Shown in pieces: positions 51,850-61,012 of a stretch of 64,000 nucleotides of DNA. Source of the stretch: Gammaproteobacteria bacterium (GTDB lineage Bacteria > Pseudomonadota > Gammaproteobacteria > Steroidobacterales > JABDKV01); contig JAOTXU010000011.1 of assembly GCA_029862165.1 (NCBI GenBank), positions 42,648-106,647 on the forward strand, in the 5' to 3' direction. The position numbers and the translations under genes were made by a program. Below the pieces are notes generated by a model, which worked only from the letters and a program-made list of their open reading frames with translations, was not told the origin of the DNA and did no database searches. The first letter of the stretch is position 1. Each line of letters begins with the position of its first letter.

Positions 51850-52599
51850 TTATTTCTGTTTGCTGTCGCTGCATATCGGGCAGGCCGGATCCCGGGGTAG
51901 GCGAATGGCCCGCCATTCTGACGTTGCCGCATCGTACACGAGGACCCGGGAATGCAGTGGTTTGCCGATACCGACAATTATACGGACGGCTTCCAACGCC
52001 ATGGCCGATCCGATAAGCCCGACCATCGGCGAGATGACACCCTGCCCCTGGCAATCTTCCAGCTCGACACCGGATTCGTCATAGAGACAGCGATAGCATG
52101 GCCCGGGCGCCAGGTCGGCTCTGAAGACGGCCAGTTGGGCCTCAAAGCGAATAGCTGCACCCGATACCAACGGTGTTGCGGTCTGCACACAGGCGGCATT
52201 GACGGCAAAACGGGTGGGAAAATTATCGCTACAGTCCAGCGTTACGTCACTGGCTGCCACGGCATCGTTTAATTGCGCGGCGTCCAGGCGGCGATCCATT
52301 GTGGTTAACCTGCAATCCGGGTTTTGTCGTCTTAATCTTTCGGCTGCAGCGGTTACTTTCAGTTTTCCAATATCGGCGTCATCAAAAATTGGTTGACGCG
52401 CAAGATTACTCGCATCAACGGTGTCGAAATCATTAATGACCAGGCTGCCGGCACCGGCCGCGGCGAGATAGGTCGCGGCAGGGACACCCAGACCACCCAT
52501 TCCGATGATCAATACGGAACTCGCGCCTAGCCGATCCTGGCCAGCCTTGCCCCACCCGGGCAAGGTAACCTGACGGCTGTAACGAATACTTCCGCTCAT
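51850..52599 (-). CDS. ThiF/MoeB/HesA-family E1-like adenylyltransferase
   Basis: A 249-residue enzyme that adenylates the C-terminal glycine of a ubiquitin-like sulfur carrier (ThiS or MoaD). The nucleotide motif is VLIIGMGGLGVPAATYLAAAG, followed by DASNLARQPIF and TLDCSDNFPTRFAVN. Zinc ligands are GPCYRCLYDE and DPACPICSD. No rhodanese domain is fused, so it is MoeB- or ThiF-like; the partner carrier is not in this window, so the pathway cannot be fixed. A response regulator gene lies 24 bases upstream on the same strand. Confidence 0.9.
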   Translation of the reverse strand: MSGSIRYSRQVTLPGWGKAGQDRLGASSVLIIGMGGLGVPAATYLAAAGAGSLVINDFDTVDASNLARQPIFDDADIGKLKVTAAAERLRRQNPDCRLTTMDRRLDAAQLNDAVAASDVTLDCSDNFPTRFAVNAACVQTATPLVSGAAIRFEAQLAVFRADLAPGPCYRCLYDESGVELEDCQGQGVISPMVGLIGSAMALEAVRIIVGIGKPLHSRVLVYDAATSEWRAIRLPRDPACPICSDSKQK

Positions 52600-52623
52600 T
52601 GCTGGTGCAGTGTATCGCAGGGA

Positions 52624-53007
52624 CTAGCTTACGATATGACGATCGACCAGATTGATAAGGTCGGCGGCTTGGAAGGGCTTGGGAAAAAACTCACGCGCTC
52701 CGCTCGCCTCAAGATCATCCGGTTCGGTTTCGCTACTCATCAGAACAACCGGTGACTTGGGTGCGAATTGCCTGATTACGCGACAAGCCGTCAGACCATC
52801 CATCTCGGGCATGTGATTATCCAGCAGTATCAGCTTGTATCGGTCGGGGGTGGCCCGCACATGTTCCACGCCGATACGCCCGTTGGTGGCCATAGTCACA
52901 TCGAAACCGTTACGTTTAAGCGTCGTCGAAATCAGCGCGCGCACAGAATAATCATCATCCACGACCAGTACCGAACCGCCATTCTCACGTTCATTTGGCA
53001 TGATCAA
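52624..53007 (-). CDS. Single-domain response regulator
   Basis: A 127-residue stand-alone receiver domain: acidic pair in VLVVDDDYSVRALI, phosphoacceptor Asp in LILLDNHMPEMDGL, Ser in VLMSSETE and Lys in FFPKPFQAADL. Without an output domain it acts by protein contact, as CheY or phosphorelay proteins do. Its start overlaps the stop of the zinc peptidase gene by 4 bases, so the two are co-translated; no kinase is adjacent. Confidence 0.9.
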   Translation of the reverse strand: MIMPNERENGGSVLVVDDDYSVRALISTTLKRNGFDVTMATNGRIGVEHVRATPDRYKLILLDNHMPEMDGLTACRVIRQFAPKSPVVLMSSETEPDDLEASGAREFFPKPFQAADLINLVDRHIVS

Positions 53008-53843
53008 CCGAAAGTATCGCAGGCATTGAGATCACCGCTTTTCAGTCCAGCGTAAAACCACTGCGCGCGCGCTTCCGAAGATCCGTGGGTAAACGACTCT
53101 GGATGTATTCGCCGACCGGCTGATTGTGCCAGGCGGTCATCTCCTACCGATGCTGCTGCGGCAAGCCCTTCTTCAATATCGCCCTCCTCCAGCACTTGTC
53201 TGTCGCGATGAGCGTGGTGGGCCCATACACCGGCGTAGCAATCGGCCTGCAGTTCCATTTTTACTTGCAGAGCATTTTGACCCTTCTTGCTGGTGCGTGA
53301 CTGTGCCTGCCGTACATCATTTGCAGTACCCGCAAGATTCTGTACGTGGTGACCCACTTCGTGCGCAATTACATAGGCAAATGCAAAGTCACCCGGTGCT
53401 CCCAAACGCCGGAGTTCGCCCAGGAACGCGAGATCAATATAAACTTTGTAATCTCCGGGGCAGTAAAACGGCCCGGCTGCTGCCTGACCGAGGCCACAGG
53501 CATCAGTACGTGTGGCACCTGAGTAGAGCACAAGTGTCGGCGGCTGATATTGGGCCCGATGGCTGGCGAATACTTTGTTCCAGACGTCTTCGGTATCGGC
53601 CAACACGGCTGACACAAAATCGGCAGCCTCGTCGCTTGCCGCCGATTGCTGGGCAGGAGCCTGGCTGGTGTTTGCACTCATGCCCCCCAGTTGCTCAAGG
53701 ATAGTGGCCGGGTTTTGACCTAAAAATACCGCTGCCAGCAGTGCGATAATCACGGCTCCGCCACCAATGCCGGCGCCGCGGCGTACGGCCTGCCCTCGGC
53801 GATCATCTATATTTTGGCTACGCCGCCCAGTTTTCCAACGCAT
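53004..53843 (-). CDS. YpfJ-family neutral zinc metallopeptidase
   Basis: A 279-residue membrane-anchored protein of the YpfJ (putative neutral zinc metallopeptidase) family. A basic N-terminus (MRWKTGRRSQNIDDRRG) is followed by a span (about 25-42, GGGAVIIALLAAVFLGQNP) and the catalytic domain in the periplasm. The zinc motif is YVIAHEVGHHVQNL, with QADCYAGVWAHHA further on providing the likely third ligand. CGLGQAAAGPFYCPGD and VYIDLAFLGEL are family hallmarks. Substrates are not known. Confidence 0.92.
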   Translation of the reverse strand: MRWKTGRRSQNIDDRRGQAVRRGAGIGGGAVIIALLAAVFLGQNPATILEQLGGMSANTSQAPAQQSAASDEAADFVSAVLADTEDVWNKVFASHRAQYQPPTLVLYSGATRTDACGLGQAAAGPFYCPGDYKVYIDLAFLGELRRLGAPGDFAFAYVIAHEVGHHVQNLAGTANDVRQAQSRTSKKGQNALQVKMELQADCYAGVWAHHAHRDRQVLEEGDIEEGLAAAASVGDDRLAQSAGRRIHPESFTHGSSEARAQWFYAGLKSGDLNACDTFG

Positions 53844-54018
53844 AACAACCCCCTATTATGATCCCCAATTATAGGCCTACAGCGAAAAAACGGGCCAGAC
53901 CATGGGTTTCGGACGCAATTCTTAACAGTCAGCCGATTATAGGAGTCATTTCAGCTCATTTTCGCCGTACGCGCCACGGTTGCATGCACGAGCCAGGTTT
54001 GTTCTAGTCTTGCCAGCC

Positions 54019-54768
54019 ATGAGGCTACTCCTCTACAACATTCGTTATGCCACGGGGTACGGGCCCTCCTTTCACCTGCCCGTCCCCGGCGCCGGCTATC
54101 TGCGCTCCAACCGTAAGAATCTCGAGCGAATCACTGCGTTTATCCAGTCTCAGAATGCCGATGTCGTGGGTCTGATCGAAGTGGATACCGGCTCGATGCG
54201 CTCCGGTATCAATCAGGCGGATGCAATCGCACAGAAAATAGGCCATTACTCCACTTATCACTGCAAGTATGGCGAGTCATCAATTGGCAATCTGGTACCG
54301 ATACTGCGCAAACAAGGCAATGCCTTCCTGGCTGCCCCGCATGTACACGGCGAGCGCTTTCACTATTTTGACGCCGGCATCAAACGATTGATAATCGAAC
54401 TGGAGCTGGAAGACGTCGCGATCTTTCTCGTTCACCTGTCGTTAAAGTATCGTCATCGCCACTACCAATTACGTCACCTGCATGACCTTATCAAGGCAAG
54501 CGATAAACCCGTCATTGTCGCGGGTGATTTCAATACATTCTGGGGCGAACACGAAATTTTCCTGTTTACACAAGCAGCCGGCCTGAGCAATGCGAACACC
54601 GAAGGCATTCCATCGTATCCCAGCCGCCAGCCGCGCAAGGAGCTTGATTTCATACTCTATGGCGAGGGCATACGGCCGTCCGGTTTCGCGGTTCCGCAGG
54701 TTCATTATTCTGATCACCTGCCCCTGGTACTGGATTTTGAAGTGGAACCAGAAGAACAGGTTTCCTAG
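54019..54768 (+). CDS. Endonuclease/exonuclease/phosphatase family protein
   Basis: A 249-residue EEP-fold hydrolase. The core motifs are LLLYNIRYATGYG (Asn ligand), VVGLIEVDTGS (Glu ligand), VIVAGDFNTFWGEHE (Asp-x-Asn), KELDFILYG (Asp) and YSDHLPLVLDFEV (Asp-His). The substrate, DNA, phosphoinositide-like lipid or another phosphodiester, cannot be decided from these. The start at 54019 (MRLLLYNIRY) fits the family; the frame upstream to 53980 adds 13 atypical residues. It is the only gene between the zinc peptidase and fadI. Confidence 0.88.
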   Translation: MRLLLYNIRYATGYGPSFHLPVPGAGYLRSNRKNLERITAFIQSQNADVVGLIEVDTGSMRSGINQADAIAQKIGHYSTYHCKYGESSIGNLVPILRKQGNAFLAAPHVHGERFHYFDAGIKRLIIELELEDVAIFLVHLSLKYRHRHYQLRHLHDLIKASDKPVIVAGDFNTFWGEHEIFLFTQAAGLSNANTEGIPSYPSRQPRKELDFILYGEGIRPSGFAVPQVHYSDHLPLVLDFEVEPEEQVS

Positions 54769-54888
54769 GGCTATAATCGATCGCATATCGGATGTTCCGC
54801 CCCGCTTGCCTCGTGTATCATTTCCCGTTTTCCTAGGACCGCATTGTCGGGCTTGGCACTGCCCGCACAGCTGCATCGGAGACCCAGA

Positions 54889-56187
54889 ATGAAAACTATG
54901 ATCGACGGCGAACCCGTTTATTTTGTCGACGGCGCGCGCACTCCTTTTCTGAAAGCGCGTGGTAAACCCAATGCGTTTAGCGCGTCGGATCTGGCCACGC
55001 ATGCTGGTCGCGCTGTGCTGGCGCGTCACGCCCCAGACCCGAAAGAGATTGATGAAGTGGTACTCGGTTGCGCAATGCCAAGCGTGGACGAAGCCAATAT
55101 CGGACGTATCGTCGCGCTACGTTTGGGCTGCGGTCACAAAACTCCGGGTTGGACAGTCATGCGCAACTGTGCGTCGGCAATGCAGGCACTCGATTCGGCA
55201 GCCAAGGACATTGTGACCGGAAGAGCAAACCTGGCACTGGCAGGTGGCACCGAGGCTATGAGCCGGGCACCGATACTTTACAACGACGACATGGTCAACT
55301 GGCTGGGCGATCTTAATAGTGCGCGCAGTACAAAGGCGAAATTGAAAACCGTTGCGGCTTTACGGCCGGGAAACTTTAAACCGGTCATCGGCCTTCTGCA
55401 TGGCCTGACCGATCCGATCGTCAATCTAAACATGGGACAGACTTGCGAAATCATCTCCCATCGTTTCGGTGTTAGCCGCGAGCAGATGGATGAATACGCA
55501 GCACGCAGTCATCAACGACTGGCCGCTGCCTATGATGACGGCCGTCTGGATGAAGTGGAGCCGCTGTACAGCACGAACGGGAAAGTGCTGGCGGAAGATG
55601 ACGGCATGCGTCGGGATAGCACACCAGAAAAACTGGCGAAACTGAAACCGTTTTTCGATCGTAAAGTCGGTCTGGTAACCGCGGCAAACAGTTCGCAGAT
55701 TACCGATGGCGCAGCAATGATGTTGATGGCCAACGATGAAGCCCTGAAGCGCCACGATTTGCCGGTGCTTGGCCGACTTGTTGATGTCGAGTGGGCGGCC
55801 CTGGATCCTGCCGAGATGGGACTGGGCCCGGTGCACGCCGCAACACCGATATTGCAACGTCATGGACTATCGCTTAACGACATCGACATCTGGGAAATTA
55901 ACGAAGCGTTTGCCGGACAGGTACTGGCCTGCAGCGCAGCGTGGCAGCACGATGATTATTGCCGCGACCAGCTCGGACTGGATCGTGCAATGGGCGAACT
56001 GGATATGGATCGACTCAATGTTGATGGCGGTGCAATAAGCATCGGCCACCCGGTTGGTGCCAGTGGAACTCGCATTGTGTTACACGCTCTAAAGGCGTTG
56101 GAGCGTACAGGGGGCCGCCGTGCAATAGCCACGCTGTGTATCGGTGGTGGTCAGGGTGGTGCGATGCTAGTGGAGAGGACTGGATAA
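54889..56187 (+). CDS. fadI: 3-ketoacyl-CoA thiolase
   Basis: A 432-residue thiolase that cleaves 3-ketoacyl-CoA with CoA in fatty-acid beta-oxidation. The active-site Cys is in VMRNCASAMQALD, and the C-terminal catalytic block is WEINEAFAGQVLACS with GGAISIGHPVGASGTRIV and TLCIGGGQGGAM. GGTEAMSRAPIL is another family mark. Length and gene order (thiolase then multifunctional subunit) match E. coli fadIJ rather than fadBA. The ATG at 54889 follows CGGAGACCCAG. Its stop overlaps the fadJ start by one base (TAATG). Confidence 0.9.
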   Translation: MKTMIDGEPVYFVDGARTPFLKARGKPNAFSASDLATHAGRAVLARHAPDPKEIDEVVLGCAMPSVDEANIGRIVALRLGCGHKTPGWTVMRNCASAMQALDSAAKDIVTGRANLALAGGTEAMSRAPILYNDDMVNWLGDLNSARSTKAKLKTVAALRPGNFKPVIGLLHGLTDPIVNLNMGQTCEIISHRFGVSREQMDEYAARSHQRLAAAYDDGRLDEVEPLYSTNGKVLAEDDGMRRDSTPEKLAKLKPFFDRKVGLVTAANSSQITDGAAMMLMANDEALKRHDLPVLGRLVDVEWAALDPAEMGLGPVHAATPILQRHGLSLNDIDIWEINEAFAGQVLACSAAWQHDDYCRDQLGLDRAMGELDMDRLNVDGGAISIGHPVGASGTRIVLHALKALERTGGRRAIATLCIGGGQGGAMLVERTG

Positions 56188-58244
56188 TGACCGACATGAA
56201 CGACACGACTGATAAACACTGGCGTCTCCAAACCGACGACGACAATATCGTCTGGCTTTGGCTGGACAAGCTGGGCACCGGGACGAACGTATTGTCAGCC
56301 GAGGTACTGATTCAGCTAAACGACATTCTGGCGGATCTTGAGCAAAGCAAGCCTCGTGCCGTAGCCGTTTGTTCAGCCAAGAAAAGTGGTTTCATTGCGG
56401 GCGCCGACATCAAGGAATTTGTCAAGCTCACAACACCCGATCAGGCGTATGAACTGATACGAAACGGTCAACGGGTCATGGATCGCTTGGAAGCTTTGCC
56501 GTGCACCACAGTCGCGGTAATCAACGGCTTCGCCCTGGGTGGCGGTCTGGAGCTGGCCCTGGCTTGTGACTACCGTGTCGTCGTGGATGATGACCGCACG
56601 AGACTGGGGCTGCCAGAGGTCAAGCTTGGTATTCATCCCGGGTTTGGCGGCACTGTGAGAACCACGCGCCTGATGGATCCGTTGGCGGCAATGGACATGA
56701 TGTTGACCGGTCGCGGGTTGCGGGTAAAGAAAGCACGCAAGCTGGGCTTGGTGGACCAGGTTGTGCCGAAGAGGCATCTGCTGCGTGCCGCGCGAATGAT
56801 TGCTCTGCAACCACCAAAACGAAAAGGCCGCAATATCAAGGCAAAAGCACTAAGCATGGGACCCAGCCGGGCCTTGCTGGCTGCGCAGATGGAAAAGAAG
56901 GTCGGTCAGAAAGCAAAGAAAGAGCACTATCCCGCACCCTACGCGATTATCGAATTGTGGAAGAAGCACGCTGACAATCCGACGGAAATGTACGAAGCCG
57001 AGGCGCGGTCCATCGCGAGCCTGATGTGCACAGAGTCGTCACGTAACCTGGTGCGGGTGTTTAACCTGCAGGACCGCCTGAAGGGTCTGGCACACAAATC
57101 TCAATTTCGCGCCGAGCACGTGCACGTTATTGGCGCAGGCGTTATGGGTGGTGACATTGCAGCCTGGTGTGCCATGCGTGGGCTTAACGTGACGCTACAG
57201 GACCGGGAAGCCAAATACATTGCGCCGGCAATAGCGCGCGCACACAAACTCTACAAAAAGCGTTTGCGCGATCCAATAAAGATTCAGGCTGCGATGGATC
57301 GACTGATGCCCGACGTGAAAGGTAATGGTGTACGCCGTGCGGATGTAGTTATTGAGGCTATCTTCGAGAATGTAGAGGCAAAACATGCGTTGTACCGCGA
57401 CCTGGAACCACGAATGAAACCTGGCGCGGTGCTCGCAACAAACACATCGAGTATCAAGCTCGAGACCCTCGGGGAAGCCCTGGCCGACCCCGACCGCCTA
57501 ATTGGTCTGCACTTTTTTAATCCCGTTGCGATGATGCCGCTGGTTGAAGTTATCCGCACCGAGAGCTCGCATGCGCAGGAAGTAAGCAAGGGACTGGCGT
57601 TTGCCCGCCAAATCGACAGGTTGCCATTGCCCTGCCGCAGCGCCCCGGGTTTTGTTGTAAATCGGGTTCTCATGCCGTACATGATTGAGGCGGTGCGTAT
57701 TGCCGAAGATGGCGTGGCGTTAGCGTTAATCGACAAAGCAGCAATGGATTTTGGTATGCCGATGGGCCCGGTCGAACTTGCGGATACAGTAGGGCTTGAC
57801 GTTGCAGCCTCAGTAGCAAAAGTTTTCGAGCAGGAATTTGGGCTGGAGATGCCTGATGCATTAACGAAGAAAGTCGCTGCCGGACAGCTCGGTCGCAAAA
57901 ATGGCCAGGGCTTCTACGAGTGGCGCAAGGGCAAGGCCGTCAAGCCTGACGCAGACACTGACGATATGCCGCCCAACCTGCAGGATCGGCTGATGTTGCC
58001 CATGATCAACGAAGCTGTTGCCTGTCTGCGAGAGGGCGTCATCGAGGACCAGGAGCTGCTCGATGCAGGCGTCATTTTTGGAACCGGTTTCGCACCCTTT
58101 CGCGGCGGTCCAATACACTATGCAGATACCCGGGGCCACCAGGAGATCGTCACGGTGTTGCGAGGCCTGGCCACTCAATATGGCCAGCGCTTTGAACCTG
58201 ATGAGGGTTGGAATAACCTCCTGCGGGAGCCGGATGCGGCCTGA
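56187..58244 (+). CDS. fadJ: Fatty-acid oxidation multifunctional subunit
   Basis: A 685-residue fusion of enoyl-CoA hydratase (about residues 1-190) and 3-hydroxyacyl-CoA dehydrogenase (about 310-680). The hydratase part has SGFIAGADIKEF, GFALGGGLELALACDYRVV and LPEVKLGIHPGFGGT, supplying the oxyanion and acid residues. The dehydrogenase part has the NAD fold VHVIGAGVMGGDIAAWCA, NTSSIKLETLGEAL, GLHFFNPVAMMPLVEVI and RSAPGFVVNRVLMPYMIEA. With the thiolase ahead of it, one translation-coupled pair carries out three steps of beta-oxidation. Confidence 0.93.
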   Translation: MTDMNDTTDKHWRLQTDDDNIVWLWLDKLGTGTNVLSAEVLIQLNDILADLEQSKPRAVAVCSAKKSGFIAGADIKEFVKLTTPDQAYELIRNGQRVMDRLEALPCTTVAVINGFALGGGLELALACDYRVVVDDDRTRLGLPEVKLGIHPGFGGTVRTTRLMDPLAAMDMMLTGRGLRVKKARKLGLVDQVVPKRHLLRAARMIALQPPKRKGRNIKAKALSMGPSRALLAAQMEKKVGQKAKKEHYPAPYAIIELWKKHADNPTEMYEAEARSIASLMCTESSRNLVRVFNLQDRLKGLAHKSQFRAEHVHVIGAGVMGGDIAAWCAMRGLNVTLQDREAKYIAPAIARAHKLYKKRLRDPIKIQAAMDRLMPDVKGNGVRRADVVIEAIFENVEAKHALYRDLEPRMKPGAVLATNTSSIKLETLGEALADPDRLIGLHFFNPVAMMPLVEVIRTESSHAQEVSKGLAFARQIDRLPLPCRSAPGFVVNRVLMPYMIEAVRIAEDGVALALIDKAAMDFGMPMGPVELADTVGLDVAASVAKVFEQEFGLEMPDALTKKVAAGQLGRKNGQGFYEWRKGKAVKPDADTDDMPPNLQDRLMLPMINEAVACLREGVIEDQELLDAGVIFGTGFAPFRGGPIHYADTRGHQEIVTVLRGLATQYGQRFEPDEGWNNLLREPDAA

Positions 58245-58349
58245 GGCGAAACCGTGAACTAGGTAGTCCCGTGGGCCAGTAGCGTTATGGTAGACTCCCC
58301 GTTATTAGAGTCCGTCGGCCCACATTTTTCTTGGAAAATCAACGTAGTT

Positions 58350-59432
58350 ATGAGCACAACGGCGAATCAGATGTCGAAAAAACAGGTCACGGTCAGCTTG
58401 CTGAAATCCTTGTCTCCGCTAGATGGACTCAAAGCCGAGAATCTGCAGGCCCTCATGAAAAAGACCTCAGTGCAGGAGGTCAGTGGTGGCCGCTATTTGT
58501 TCAAAGAGGGTGACGCAGCCAAGCGAACGATCTACGTGCTCACAGGAGCAGTTGAGCTGCGCACCGATTCAAAAGTGGTACGCGTAATCGAAGGTGGCTC
58601 CGACGAAGCCAGACATCCTTTGGCACCGATGCTGCCTCGCAAAGTCACCGCACGTGCGCGCAGTAAGGTTGAATTTATTTCCATAGACAGCGATTTGCTG
58701 GATGTAATGTTGACCTGGGACCAGACCGGTTCTTATGAAGTCAATGAGCTACGCGCGGACGAAGCGCCAGACGGCGATGACTGGATGACCACATTGCTGC
58801 AAACCAAAGCTTTCCACAAAATACCGCCCGCAAATATCCAGGCTATCTTCATGCGTATGGAGAAAGTCAATTACAAAGCCGGCGATATTGTTATCAAGCA
58901 GGGTGACGAAGGTGATTTCTTTTATGCAATCACAGATGGTCGCTGTGCAGTAACTCGTGAAACCCCGTTGAATAAAGACGGCATTAAGCTGGCCGAGCTA
59001 CGGGTCGGCGATACCTTTGGCGAAGAAGCCTTGATATCCGAAGCGAAACGAAACGCGACGGTCACCATGCTTACAGACGGCACCTTGATGCGTCTGAACA
59101 AGGGTGACTTCAACAAGCTGCTGAACGAGCCAATGCTCGAATGGGTGGACTACAACGACGCACTGGCGATCATCGAACAAAATGGCAAGTGGCTCGACGT
59201 GCGTTTGCCCAGTGAATTTGACAACTTTCATCAAGAAGCTGCGATCAACATCCCGCTGTACTTCATCCGACTCAAACTCAAGACGCTGGACCCGGAAACG
59301 CGTTACGTTGTGTGTTGCGATACAGGTCGGCGTAGCTCAGCAGGCGCCTACATCCTCAGCGAGCGTGGGTTTGACGTGTATGTGTTACGTGGCGGCCTGA
59401 CGATGTCTGGCGCCACCGATAAACCCGAATAA
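58350..59432 (+). CDS. Double cyclic-nucleotide-binding domain protein fused to rhodanese
   Basis: A 360-residue cytoplasmic protein. Two cyclic-nucleotide-binding folds lie at about residues 25-130 and 155-275. The first is degenerate (YLFKEGDAAKRTIYVLTGAV, no FGE/R motif). The second keeps the phosphate-binding cassette GDTFGEEALISEAKRNATVTM with the conserved Arg. A rhodanese domain follows (about 280-355: WLDVRLPSEFDNFH, then the active-site loop VVCCDTGRRSSAG with the catalytic Cys). No DNA-binding domain is present. It may couple a nucleotide signal to sulfur transfer or redox status. Starts at 58350 and 58371 are both plausible. Confidence 0.88.
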   Translation: MSTTANQMSKKQVTVSLLKSLSPLDGLKAENLQALMKKTSVQEVSGGRYLFKEGDAAKRTIYVLTGAVELRTDSKVVRVIEGGSDEARHPLAPMLPRKVTARARSKVEFISIDSDLLDVMLTWDQTGSYEVNELRADEAPDGDDWMTTLLQTKAFHKIPPANIQAIFMRMEKVNYKAGDIVIKQGDEGDFFYAITDGRCAVTRETPLNKDGIKLAELRVGDTFGEEALISEAKRNATVTMLTDGTLMRLNKGDFNKLLNEPMLEWVDYNDALAIIEQNGKWLDVRLPSEFDNFHQEAAINIPLYFIRLKLKTLDPETRYVVCCDTGRRSSAGAYILSERGFDVYVLRGGLTMSGATDKPE

Positions 59433-59487
59433 GACTTACATTCGATCTCCCTGCCGGGCGCGCCCCCATAACGGCGACAGGCCCAAT

Positions 59488-60111
59488 CTAACGCCGTCTC
59501 CGCGCCCCTTCATAAAGTCTGTACAACTCGTTCTGCATCCAAACATCGAGCGTTATATCGGGCAGCATTTCGGCCGTGGGGCCCTGGTCCGAGTAGAGGT
59601 ATTCAGGCACCGTCATCGGTGGCCGTGCTGTTTGGCCCATCCGGTCAAGAACCTGTGTGAGCAATCCGACGTTGTAGTCCAGATTTTGCATATGTAGGGG
59701 CGCGTCCTTATGCACGACTAATTCCCAATCACCGGTGCTGGATCTCACAGAATCTGGCAGATCAGCTGCGGATTCGGCCTGAAAAGGAACCCAATGGACG
59801 CTCGAGCCGACGCAAGACTCCGCCGCTCTGTCCGGCTTGCAGCCGACGACTCTGTACAAGCTTCCGCCAGACACTGCGTTAACCGTGACACCCCGCGGTT
59901 TTCGAGGCAATGGCTGAACGACTATCCAATTGCCATTTTTCGTGTCAAATCGCTCAACGCGGTAATACGCGTGCGGGCCGTTAGCTATGTTCCATACCAG
60001 CTTGCAGGGCAATCCCTGAACGTTATCGCACTTTACCAGACCCGGGCTCTGATCTGCGTAGCTGGTCTGCCATAAGATCATTAGAACTAAGCCAGTCGTA
60101 ATTTTATTCAT
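59488..60111 (-). CDS. Small secreted protein with a paired-cysteine YRV(V/I)GC domain
   Basis: A 207-residue exported protein of unknown function, with signal peptide MNKITTGLVLMILWQTSYA. The mature part starts with a Cys pair (VKCDNVQGLPCKLVW), then a beta-rich domain with YYRVERFDTKNGNWIVVQPL and LYRVVGCKPDRAAESCVGS. A C-terminal helical extension follows (DLPDSVRSS ... RLYEGARRRR). The YRVVGC-x-C pattern recurs as YRIMGCRGNNC in the next gene, 18 bases upstream, so the two are probably a tandem pair of related secreted proteins. Confidence 0.7.
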   Translation of the reverse strand: MNKITTGLVLMILWQTSYADQSPGLVKCDNVQGLPCKLVWNIANGPHAYYRVERFDTKNGNWIVVQPLPRKPRGVTVNAVSGGSLYRVVGCKPDRAAESCVGSSVHWVPFQAESAADLPDSVRSSTGDWELVVHKDAPLHMQNLDYNVGLLTQVLDRMGQTARPPMTVPEYLYSDQGPTAEMLPDITLDVWMQNELYRLYEGARRRR

Positions 60112-60129
60112 GCTTGCCTCCTTGCTTGC

Positions 60130-60480
60130 CTATGGAATCGCGCCTTCACAGGGTGCCCACGACGGCACATAAATGCTTGCCGTTTGTTGTGAGCAGTTGT
60201 TCCCCCGGCACCCCATAATTCTGTAGTAGCGATTCAGTTCCGGGCTGGAAATACATCCGACATCCTCCAGGAATCCGGAATACCAGTCCCAACTTGTTGC
60301 GTTAACACCATACTCAAGCCACTTGACGCCAGCTTTCCACGGCCCAAACCAACTCACAAAATAAAGTTGTGATGGACCCAGGCAGCTTATGGGCTCACGC
60401 ACTAATTGGCCGGCTTCGGCCATGACAGTGACCAAGACCAGTGAGGCCAATACGATAGGTAATTTCCTTCTCATCATCAT
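60130..60480 (-). CDS. Small secreted protein related to its downstream neighbour
   Basis: A 116-residue exported protein. A signal peptide (LPIVLASLVLVTVMAEA) precedes a single domain of about 90 residues with REPISCLGPSQLYFVSWFGPW, VGCISSPELNRYYRIMGCRG and the end YVPSWAPCEG. It shares the order of an aromatic strand, YRIMGC, a second Cys and a W/P end with the protein encoded just downstream, but lacks that protein's C-terminal extension. Function unknown. The four or more Cys suggest disulfides in the periplasm. Confidence 0.68.
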   Translation of the reverse strand: MMMRRKLPIVLASLVLVTVMAEAGQLVREPISCLGPSQLYFVSWFGPWKAGVKWLEYGVNATSWDWYSGFLEDVGCISSPELNRYYRIMGCRGNNCSQQTASIYVPSWAPCEGAIP

Positions 60481-60565
60481 TCCTTTGATGGCGGATGGGG
60501 GATTATGGTGACGAGTCTAAGGTATCGGCACGGGCCGTCACGGTCAAAACCAAAAATACGCAAGT

Positions 60566-60593
60566 CTGCCCATAAATCAATCGCTATGGGCAG
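60566..60593 (-). terminator. Hairpin terminator of the fabF-pilZ operon
   Basis: CTGCCCATA (60566-60574) pairs with TATGGGCAG (60585-60593), a 9-base-pair stem with a 10-base loop, about 80 bases behind the pilZ stop codon. Going along the minus strand, a TTTTT run (60552-60556) follows 9 bases after the stem, which is a little distant for a classic intrinsic terminator. Confidence 0.55.
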
Positions 60594-60673
60594 GATTGGT
60601 CAGTCCGGGGTATCGGTGAGGACGGCGCCGCTCAGAGCCCGCCGTGCGACGGGAAAGCTGTGCCAAACTTTTT

Positions 60674-61012
60674 TTACATCGTGTGCGTGGGTTTGTCACC
60701 ACCCAGCGCACCGGCCAGGTAGTTTTCAATCTTGCGTTGAGTGTTGCCGTTGTCTTGGTCGCTAAACTGCACGCCGATGCCCGTTGTACGCTTGCCCTGT
60801 GAGCCTTTCGGCGTCATCCAGATTACACGTCCGGCAACTGGCAGTTTCTCCTTCTCGTCCATAAGATTCAGCAGCATGAATACTTCGTCACCTAGGCGAT
60901 AGGTGCTGTTGGTCGGTATGAACAAGCCGCCATTTTGCACAAACGGCATGTAAGCCAGATACAAGGCACTTTTATCCTTGATGGTGAGAGTCAGAAGTCC
61001 AGGTTTACTCAT
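60674..61012 (-). CDS. pilZ: PilZ-domain type IV pilus protein
   Basis: A 112-residue PilZ-family protein needed for type IV pilus assembly. LTIKDKSALYLAYMPFVQNGGLF, YRLGDEVFMLLNLMDEKEKLPVAGRVIWM and TTGIGVQFSD match the PilZ protein of Pseudomonas and Xanthomonas. The RxxxR c-di-GMP-binding motif is absent from the N-terminus, as in true PilZ, so it does not itself bind the nucleotide in the usual way. It is the last gene of fabF-mltG-tmk-holB-pilZ and overlaps holB by 4 bases. Confidence 0.92.
   Translation of the reverse strand: MSKPGLLTLTIKDKSALYLAYMPFVQNGGLFIPTNSTYRLGDEVFMLLNLMDEKEKLPVAGRVIWMTPKGSQGKRTTGIGVQFSDQDNGNTQRKIENYLAGALGGDKPTHTM

Noticed and set aside
53126..53704. 192-codon + strand frame opposite the zinc peptidase
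   Set aside because: The minus-strand gene has the HEVGHH motif and family hallmarks; the + frame is a shadow.
57284..57898. 204-codon minus-strand frame inside fadJ
   Set aside because: Serine-rich antisense shadow of the dehydrogenase domain with no independent support.
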